Shown here in pieces: positions 36,141 through 40,696 of a stretch of DNA of 40,696 bases. The position numbers were made by a program, and so were the translations under genes. The first letter of the stretch is position 1. Every line of letters starts with the position of its first letter. Source of the stretch: Gammaproteobacteria bacterium (lineage in GTDB: Bacteria > Pseudomonadota > Gammaproteobacteria > Arenicellales > Poriferihabitantaceae). The stretch covers positions 1 through 40,696 of the forward strand of contig WTGA01000080.1 in the NCBI GenBank assembly GCA_011523765.1, given 5' to 3'. The notes under the pieces are model-generated. The model saw nothing but the letters and a program-made list of their open reading frames with translations. It did no database searches and was not told the origin of the DNA.

Positions 36141-37015
36141 AACCGGTGCTGCGGTATTTTGGGTCGAAATTCAAGGCGGCGGGAAGAATCATCCCGGTCA
36201 TGGGGCCGCACACCGTTTATTGTGAACCGTTTGGGGGATCCGGCGGGGTGATGCTGAACAAGTATCCGGTTCCAATCGAGATCTACAACGAACTCAACCC
36301 GCGGATCTTCAATTTGATGTGCGTGTTGAAATCCCGGGACCAAATGGGGGAGTTGTGCGACCGGATCGGGCATACGGAATGGTGCCGGGAGAACTGGGAC
36401 CGGGCGTATACACGGGTGGCGGACCCGGTTGAGGATGCATTGAATGTCCTCATCCGGTCCTGGATGTCGTTTTCCCCGGTCGGAATTTTCCGGGACAACT
36501 CCGGCTACCGTACCGGCGCCTACGACCGGGACAATATTCTCAATGGACACCAGAAAATCTGGCGAAAGCTGCCCCAGAGAATCCGCAGAGTCCACGACCG
36601 GGTCCAACGCTGGAAAATGTTCCAGTCGAATGCGGTCGAGGCGTTGGAGCGGGTGGACCGGCGGTATGGACGGGCGGTGCTGTACTACGTCGACCCGCCG
36701 TACCTGCACAGCACGCGGGTCGCGAAACAGGGGTATGACCATGAGATGAGCATGGAGGACCATGCTGCCTTGTTAACGGCCCTGCAGCGTGTCCGGGGGC
36801 AGGTTTTGCTGTCGGGTTACCGGAACTCGCTGTACGAGACGATCCTCTCGACCCCGGACTGGCTGATCCATGAATACCGGTCCTATGCGGCCGGCAAGAC
36901 GGGCAGCGTGGGCCGTGATGAAGTCTTATGGACGAATTATCATCCGGTCGGGTTGCCATCGCAAACCGACTTGTTTTCCTTCAATCATCACTTTTTACAG
37001 GAGATGGCATTATGA
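36137..37015 (+). CDS. D12-class N6-adenine DNA methyltransferase
   Basis: A 292 aa Dam-like enzyme of the alpha class: motif X/N-terminus LRYFGSKFKAAGRIIPVM, motif I CEPFGGSGGVML, and motif IV YYVDPPYLH. It methylates adenine in an unknown target. No restriction gene is adjacent, so it is an orphan methylase within the backbone, overlapping both neighbours by ATGA. Such enzymes can protect a mobile element from host restriction (inference). Confidence 0.9.
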   Translation: MKPVLRYFGSKFKAAGRIIPVMGPHTVYCEPFGGSGGVMLNKYPVPIEIYNELNPRIFNLMCVLKSRDQMGELCDRIGHTEWCRENWDRAYTRVADPVEDALNVLIRSWMSFSPVGIFRDNSGYRTGAYDRDNILNGHQKIWRKLPQRIRRVHDRVQRWKMFQSNAVEALERVDRRYGRAVLYYVDPPYLHSTRVAKQGYDHEMSMEDHAALLTALQRVRGQVLLSGYRNSLYETILSTPDWLIHEYRSYAAGKTGSVGRDEVLWTNYHPVGLPSQTDLFSFNHHFLQEMAL

Positions 37016-37413
37016 GTTCCACAGAAACCGGCTACATTCATTCCACGTCTTTCAATATCCGTACCGTGCAGGGCAAGAACCGCAAGGTCATGAATGCCCG
37101 CGTATTGTTTCAGCGGTCAAGATATGACGAAGATACTCAGGAATATGTCGATACCGGGTCCGTCTGGGCGGATCTGAGTCTCTGGGGTAGCCGGGCAGAG
37201 GCCCTGGAAGGCGTACTGAAACCCGGGGCGGCGGTCCTGGCCGCGGGGACTTTCTATCAACGAAAATGGACGCACAAGGAGACCGGCGAAGACCAGGTTG
37301 GCATGGGGTTTCGGGCCGAAGAGGTGGCGATTCTGCCGCGATGCATTGAACGCATCGAATACAAGGCACGTCCAAACAGCGGTGAAAACGGGTCGGCCGA
37401 GGAATCCGCCTGA
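37012..37413 (+). CDS. Single-stranded DNA-binding protein, island type
   Basis: A 133 aa OB-fold protein: FNIRTVQGKNRKVMNARVLFQR, VWADLSLWGSRAEALEGVLKPGAAVLAAGTFYQRKW. It lacks the acidic DDDIPF-like tail of chromosomal SSB and ends in a Gly/Ser/Glu-rich stretch. It fits the SSB of the island replication module. It starts in the ATGA overlap with the methylase gene and is followed at 18 bp by palindrome copy 8. Confidence 0.82.
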   Translation: MSSTETGYIHSTSFNIRTVQGKNRKVMNARVLFQRSRYDEDTQEYVDTGSVWADLSLWGSRAEALEGVLKPGAAVLAAGTFYQRKWTHKETGEDQVGMGFRAEEVAILPRCIERIEYKARPNSGENGSAEESA

Positions 37414-37430
37414 GACATTCTTGATTAAAC

Positions 37431-37447
37431 TGGCCTCACTGAGGCCA
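37431..37447 (+). repeat. Island palindrome copy 8
   Basis: TGGCCTCACTGAGGCCA with a partly conserved tail (GTTTAATATTCGG) that ends in seven T residues. Confidence 0.95.
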
Positions 37448-37634
37448 GTTTAATATTCGGTTTTTTTCTGAAATGGGAGTGAAGTACGAGGTTCACTTGT
37501 CAGATTGTATCTAAACTTGACTGCCGGTCCGTAAATCCTATGGTGCCCCATGTAACGTTGGGTACCTCAAACGACCAGTACGGTAATACGATTTCCCGGA
37601 GAATTGGTGTTGCTGACATAGCCAAATATCCGCT

Positions 37635-37663
37635 TTGTCAAACCGGTCTGGGGGGTGTATCAT
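37635..37663 (+). promoter_or_regulatory. Candidate promoter for a coiled-coil/membrane gene
   Basis: TTGTCA (37635-37640), 17 bp, TATCAT (37658-37663). The predicted start point falls on the ATG at 37670, implying a leaderless message. Confidence 0.45.
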
Positions 37664-37669
37664 CACAGG

Positions 37670-38053
37670 ATGATGAACCAAGCTCCCTTGTTTGACACCC
37701 ACCTCGCGATCGAGGCGCTGCAGGACGGTGGCTTTGATACGAAGCAGGCCAAGGCGATTGTCTCGGTCGTGGACCAGTCCCTCACCGGTGGCGTGGCCAC
37801 CAAAGCGGACTTGGCCGAAGTGAAGGCTGAGCTGAAAGCCGATATCGCCGAGGTCAGAACCGAGCTGACCGAAGTGAAGGCCGGGCTGAAAGCCGATATC
37901 GCCGAGGTCAGAACCGAGCTGACCGAAGTGAAGGCCGAGCTGAAAGCCGATATCGCCGATTTGAAGATGTGGGTGGGATGGGGATTCTTTATCGCGGTCG
38001 GCGTGATCGGAGGGATCATTGCCTACGCCACCAGCCTGATCCTGTCTGTGTGA
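37670..38053 (+). CDS. Small coiled-coil/membrane protein, DUF1640-like
   Basis: A 127 aa protein with an N-terminal helical segment (GGFDTKQAKAIVSVVDQSL), a central coiled coil made of 18-residue repeats (ADIAEVRTELTEVKA(E/G)LK), and one C-terminal membrane helix (about 104-126). The architecture resembles DUF1640/CCDC90-type proteins common in mobile elements and phages; their role is unknown. GTG 37655 is an alternative start, but ATG 37670 fits the promoter. A protein of the same layout lies at 40242. Confidence 0.7.
   Translation: MMNQAPLFDTHLAIEALQDGGFDTKQAKAIVSVVDQSLTGGVATKADLAEVKAELKADIAEVRTELTEVKAGLKADIAEVRTELTEVKAELKADIADLKMWVGWGFFIAVGVIGGIIAYATSLILSV
37838..37965 (+). repeat. 54-bp tandem repeat in the coiled-coil gene
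   Basis: Units begin at 37838, 37892 and 37946 (the last partial) and are almost identical. Each adds 18 residues, equal to one heptad plus one hendecad, which keeps the coiled coil in register. Confidence 0.85.
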
Positions 38054-38121
38054 TGACCGGATAAGTCCCGCTTCCTGAAACGGAAAACCCTCGCTATCCC
38101 CAACATCGCAGGTCCCTGCAT

Positions 38122-38174
38122 GCAGTCATAGACGGTTCCAACTATGACTGCTGTATGTTTGCATGATGGGAACC
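38122..38174. other. 10-bp hairpin with possible pseudoknot
   Basis: GCAGTCATAG (38122-38131) pairs perfectly with CTATGACTGC (38142-38151). The loop contains GGTTCC, complementary to GGAACC at 38169-38174. It lies between converging genes without a T-run. Confidence 0.5.
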
Positions 38175-38210
38175 AAACAAATTATGATTCTGATATGAGG
38201 TGATCCGGAC

Positions 38211-38240
38211 TGGCCTCAGTGAGGCCAGTGGCAAAATCGG
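38211..38240 (+). repeat. Island palindrome copy 9, left border of the R-M cassette
   Basis: TGGCCTCAGTGAGGCCA followed by GTGGCAAAATCGG. These 30 nt are identical to copy 10 at 39950-39979. Confidence 0.95.
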
Positions 38241-38326
38241 GGATATTGGTTATCGAGTTTGATTACGTGCGTTCTTTCACAAAATGTCAAATGACAATTC
38301 TACCGAAGCACCAAGCGTTTTTCGAC

Positions 38327-38941
38327 TCACGGCAAAACTCCTATCAACACGAGCGGTACCGCAGGGACGCCTCGCCCCTGTCTCAAAACATTGAGCAGGT
38401 CCCGTTCATAATACGGAACTCCGCTCGACATTTCTTTCTCCAGTTCCTTCATGGGCAGTATCTCAATCCCTACATCGATGATATCCGACACATAGAAACT
38501 CAAGTGTTTGACAAACAGGTCATGCGCGACAAAGGCGTACTTTCCGAACTGGACCTCAACCGCTACTCGATCCTTTACGAAGTCAGTTTGATTGTAGGAC
38601 ATGATGGGTTCGTGCCCTGCATGCTGTATCGCCGACTTCTGTTCTGCTGATGAGAGTCCATAAATCCCTCGTAACAGCCTCTCATCAGCAGTGACCCAGA
38701 AGGTATTTCTGCGCTCGGTCCAGCCGATCACCTCAAGACCCGTCTTGAATGCTGCATTCATCTCCGTAGGCGAATAGAGAAGCCGCCCAGGCATCGTCTT
38801 TTCCTTCGAGATCTTGGTCTTGCAGGCCACAGCATCAATGCTCGAAATCACGTCCTGCACTTCCCGCCACAGAGCGGGCTTGTGGACGATCAGGTATTCC
38901 TCGCCGTTGAGGTGAGAATATTTTGCGCCGATCCGCATCAA
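38327..38941 (-). CDS. Type II restriction endonuclease, BglII/BstYI-like
   Basis: A 204 aa protein. YNQTDFVKDRVAVEVQFGKY carries Asp120, Glu129 and Gln131, the D-x8-E-x-Q pattern of the BglII active site; FVAHDLFVKHLSFY and a Pro/Val-rich C-terminus also fit that family. BglII and BstYI cut AGATCT and RGATCY; the target here is probably GATC-centred, but this is inferred. It follows the methylase with an ATGA overlap, so the nuclease is made after, and coupled to, the protecting enzyme. Confidence 0.82.
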   Translation of the reverse strand: MMRIGAKYSHLNGEEYLIVHKPALWREVQDVISSIDAVACKTKISKEKTMPGRLLYSPTEMNAAFKTGLEVIGWTERRNTFWVTADERLLRGIYGLSSAEQKSAIQHAGHEPIMSYNQTDFVKDRVAVEVQFGKYAFVAHDLFVKHLSFYVSDIIDVGIEILPMKELEKEMSSGVPYYERDLLNVLRQGRGVPAVPLVLIGVLP

Positions 38942-39846
38942 TGACCGCCTTTCGGCAAACCAGGGTCGTATATCGGTTTCCCCATCGGACGGGTGCGGAG
39001 CGTGCCGGCTTCCAACGCTTCCAGCCGCGCTTGGGCAATCTCAACGTACTCCGGGACGATTTCACAGCCGTAACCACGGCGGTTATGCCGAATGGCCGCA
39101 ATCACTGCCGACCCGACCCCCATATACGGATCCAACACGCAGTCGCCCTCATCAGTCAACGAGAGCACCAACCGCTCCACCAACTCGACCGGGAACTGGC
39201 AGGGATGGATCGTCTTCTCAGGGTGATTGCTTTTGACATTGGGAAACTCCCAAACGTCGCTCGGATTCTTTCCCTTGGGGTTGCCTGACAACTTTCCTAG
39301 ATTCGGCCCTTTGAAATGCCTTTTGTTGGGATATTTTGCAGGAACCCTGATCGGGTCGAGATTCCAGGTGTAATCATCTCCCTTTGTCCACCAATTGATG
39401 GTCTCGTAGCGGCCCGATAGTCGGTTCTTGCAATGAAGGCCGTGGCCGAAATGCCAGACTATCCGGTTTCGCAACTTGAGGTCCTGTGCTCGAAACAAGG
39501 GGTACAGAAGAGTATCGATTGGCACGATGGCACCATTCTCGACATAATTTCCGACTTGCCAACAGATCGACCCATGGTCGTGCAACAACCGCACACATTC
39601 TCGAATGGCTCTTTCCTGCATTGAAAGATAGTCATCAAGGTTGGATCTGTGTTCGTAGGATTTCCCGAGATTGTAGGGTGGGGATGTGACAATCAGTTTG
39701 AACATTCCATCGGGCAGGTGCTCCATATAGCGAATGTTGTCTGAGCAGACCAGAACACCCGGCTGGGAAAGGCAATCCCGTTGGGACTCATGAACCGCCT
39801 TCCCGTTTTCTCGGAGACCGCAACCGTGACTATTCTGGCGAACCAT
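38938..39846 (-). CDS. DNA methyltransferase of the restriction-modification pair
   Basis: A 302 aa beta-class amino-methyltransferase: catalytic motif IV TSPPY (54-58) comes first, then the SAM-binding motif I DPYMGVGS (239-246) near the C-terminus. The SPPY form is usual for N4-cytosine methylases, which would match the known m4C methylases of BglII-type systems, but N6-adenine activity cannot be excluded. AGAAGG lies just upstream of ATG 39846. No controller (C) protein is seen. It is transcribed against the island backbone. Confidence 0.88.
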   Translation of the reverse strand: MVRQNSHGCGLRENGKAVHESQRDCLSQPGVLVCSDNIRYMEHLPDGMFKLIVTSPPYNLGKSYEHRSNLDDYLSMQERAIRECVRLLHDHGSICWQVGNYVENGAIVPIDTLLYPLFRAQDLKLRNRIVWHFGHGLHCKNRLSGRYETINWWTKGDDYTWNLDPIRVPAKYPNKRHFKGPNLGKLSGNPKGKNPSDVWEFPNVKSNHPEKTIHPCQFPVELVERLVLSLTDEGDCVLDPYMGVGSAVIAAIRHNRRGYGCEIVPEYVEIAQARLEALEAGTLRTRPMGKPIYDPGLPKGGH

Positions 39847-39949
39847 ACACCTTCTATCTTCTTGCCTGAGGGGTGAATTCTACCATACAACAGTTCTGCT
39901 CACGGGCTGTCTTGCACACGTAGCCTGGCGGTTTTCCAATAAAACAGGG

Positions 39950-39979
39950 TGGCCTCAGTGAGGCCAGTGGCAAAATCGG
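39950..39979 (+). repeat. Island palindrome copy 10, right border of the R-M cassette
   Basis: Identical over 30 nt to copy 9 and in the same orientation, so the R-M pair is enclosed by direct repeats. It is preceded by AACAGGG as in copy 3. Confidence 0.95.
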
Positions 39980-40030
39980 AGTCAATCAAGGTTAATCCTA
40001 CTGAAATTCCGGGTTTCCCGTTTCCCAGGC

Positions 40031-40060
40031 TTGGCCAAGGTCCGTCTTTTCCGGTATAGT
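40031..40060 (+). promoter_or_regulatory. Candidate promoter of the structured leader
   Basis: TTGGCC (40031-40036), 18 bp, TATAGT (40055-40060). The predicted start near 40067 gives a leader of about 175 nt before the ATG at 40242. Confidence 0.5.
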
Positions 40061-40113
40061 GGGTTCATTATGCCCGCCAGAGCTTATCTGGCAACTCGGA
40101 GGTCCAGGCACAC

Positions 40114-40205
40114 CCCATCTTCGGATGGGTACTCCAAACGGCTTCACAGCCGGTGTCATTTTGAACCCGACGGGGACATTGTTCCCGTTGGGGAGGCATG
40201 TCTCC
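40114..40205 (+). ncRNA. Structured leader RNA with four successive hairpins
   Basis: Hairpin 1: CCCATC-TTCG-GATGGG (40114-40129), a UUCG tetraloop. Hairpin 2: CGGCT-TCAC-AGCCG (40139-40152). Hairpin 3: a 12-bp stem with two G-U pairs and a 3-nt loop (40166-40192). Hairpin 4: GGAG / CTCC (40192-40205), sharing its first base with hairpin 3 and followed by ATG and six T. Unbroken structure upstream of a gene suggests a regulatory leader, attenuator or small RNA; a phage C4-like antisense RNA is one untested possibility. Confidence 0.5.
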
Positions 40206-40241
40206 ATGTTTTTTAATGTTGTATTATTTTTGGAGGCTGTC

Positions 40242-40586
40242 ATGTCTTTTTTAAACATGCCATTGGATATTCTTAAAATGGTAAAAAAGCTGGAAGAAAA
40301 TCCGGAACTGGATGAAGCGGTGGCTCGCGGGATCGTGACCGCTGTCACGGAATCCCACAAAGCGATGGTCATCGCCACCAACCAGGGCCTGGATGAACTG
40401 GAGAAGCGGGTCGCGACCAAAAGCGACATCGCGGACCTGAGAGGGGAGATCGGTAACCTGAAAGGGGAGATCGGTGACCTGAAAGGTGACATGTTCAAGT
40501 TTATCTGCATGCTCGGCTTTGTGATCCTGGGGGCCATGGTCGCTTTAACCATGGTCGTTTTAAGGTTCCTGCCGCCCTCGGCCTGA
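40242..40586 (+). CDS. Small coiled-coil/membrane protein, similar layout to the 37670 gene
   Basis: A 114 aa protein with an amphipathic N-terminal segment, a short coiled coil with a 7-residue repeat (GEIGNLK, GEIGDLK) and one C-terminal membrane helix (about 90-108). It shares with the 37670 protein the ATK(A/S)D(L/I)A-type entry to the coiled coil. ATG 40242 has GGAGG at 40232-40236. Its function is unknown. It has a structured leader upstream and a strong terminator downstream, so it is a separate transcription unit. Confidence 0.75.
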   Translation: MSFLNMPLDILKMVKKLEENPELDEAVARGIVTAVTESHKAMVIATNQGLDELEKRVATKSDIADLRGEIGNLKGEIGDLKGDMFKFICMLGFVILGAMVALTMVVLRFLPPSA

Positions 40587-40611
40587 TCCGGTTCTTGCTT
40601 TCACCCCCCTG

Positions 40612-40638
40612 AAAACCCCGCTTCGGCGGGGTTTTCTT
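40612..40638 (+). terminator. Intrinsic terminator
   Basis: The 10-bp stem AAAACCCCGC / GCGGGGTTTT with a TTCG loop is followed by CTTT. It lies 25 bp after the stop of the preceding gene. Confidence 0.9.
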
Positions 40639-40644
40639 TAGTTG

Positions 40645-40696
40645 GTGCGCCAGGCATGGCGCGGAGCGCCACTGGCGCTGTTCCAGTCCACGTGGT
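40645..40696 (+). other. Structured sequence at the edge, possibly a group II intron 5' end
   Basis: After the terminator, GTGCG (the 5' consensus of bacterial group II introns, GTGYG) begins a segment with two close hairpins: GCGCC / GGCGC (40647-40662) and AGCGCC-ACT-GGCGCT (40665-40679). The window ends before any diagnostic domain, so the identity is tentative. Confidence 0.25.

Larger units (their letters stand above)
28166..40696 (+). mobile_element. Integrative conjugative element / genomic island, left part
   Basis: The region starts at the tRNA-Lys 3' end and carries the maintenance module known from pKLC102/PAPI-1/PFGI-1/SPI-7-type elements: parA, parB, a DUF2857-like gene, an STY4528-like replication gene, topB, a PFL_4669-like gene, a DUF3158-like gene and ssb, mostly overlapping by a few bases. 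Cargo includes a D12-class methylase and a restriction-modification pair. No integrase, relaxase or type IV secretion gene is in view, so the element continues past the right edge. Confidence 0.85.

Noticed and set aside
38219..38650. Plus-strand open frame opposite the restriction endonuclease
   Set aside because: The minus strand carries the BglII-like active site and an ATGA link to the methylase; this frame is a shadow.
31957..39979. The 17-bp palindrome as recognition site of the island restriction enzyme or as a canonical parS
   Set aside because: It contains no GATC core, which BglII/BstYI-type enzymes need, and it does not match the chromosomal parS consensus TGTTTCACGTGAAACA; a non-canonical ParB site stays possible.
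40031..40216. Short open frames across the structured leader (40031-40216 and the upstream part of 40059-40586)
   Set aside because: The stretch is explained by consecutive hairpins, and the best ribosome-binding site belongs to ATG 40242.

Overview
The window reads as a chromosome segment of a sulfur-oxidising gammaproteobacterium. The left edge carries the reverse-type dissimilatory sulfite reductase order dsrK(partial)-dsrL-J-O-P-N, which is the Allochromatium-type arrangement, and the centre carries ordinary gammaproteobacterial housekeeping clusters: yebC-ruvC-ruvA-ruvB, tolQRAB-pal-cpoB, prfC, rppH, and an FmdB-type gene next to aspS. No species can be named from the sequence alone.

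Layout. 1-6414: dsr cluster for oxidation of stored sulfur (membrane complex DsrKJOP, the DsrL flavoprotein, siroheme amidase DsrN). 6453-7785: a soluble NarX/NarL-like histidine kinase without a sensor domain, followed by its response regulator. 8056-8143: tRNA-Ser(UGA), minus strand. 8435-17778: pgeF, prfC, a nitrilase-family amidase, rppH, a LysR regulator, a BI-1/YccA membrane protein, a sugar nucleotidyltransferase and a zinc-ribbon protein, with several long gene-free stretches. 17815-22642: aspS, yebC, ruvCAB. 22643-23138: a gene-free gap that may hold a decayed ybgC. 23139-27981: the Tol-Pal envelope operon. 28090-28165: tRNA-Lys(UUU) with a near-consensus promoter.

28166 to the right edge is accessory DNA starting directly at the tRNA-Lys 3' end: the left part of an integrative conjugative element or genomic island with the pKLC102/PAPI-1/SPI-7-type maintenance backbone (ParA, ParB, DUF2857-like, STY4528-like replication protein, topoisomerase III, PFL_4669-like protein, a split DUF3158-like gene, D12-class adenine methylase, SSB). 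Its cargo is a BglII/BstYI-like restriction-modification pair between two small coiled-coil/membrane proteins. The integrase and conjugation genes lie outside the window.

The most unusual signals are in the island. (1) A 17-bp perfect inverted repeat, TGGCCTCASTGAGGCCA, occurs ten times in 8 kb, mostly with a shared one-sided tail. Copies sit just after stop codons, between genes, and in frame inside three genes, where each encodes GL(S/T)EA. (2) Two copies identical over 30 nt flank the restriction-modification pair like cassette borders. (3) The replication-protein gene contains four 21-bp palindromic iterons followed by an AT-rich hairpin, resembling an origin embedded in its own initiator gene. 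(4) A chain of hairpins, one with a UUCG loop, forms the leader of the last coiled-coil/membrane gene. (5) The restriction enzyme keeps the D-x8-E-x-Q active-site pattern of BglII. All functional statements rest on motif recognition by eye; no database search was run.
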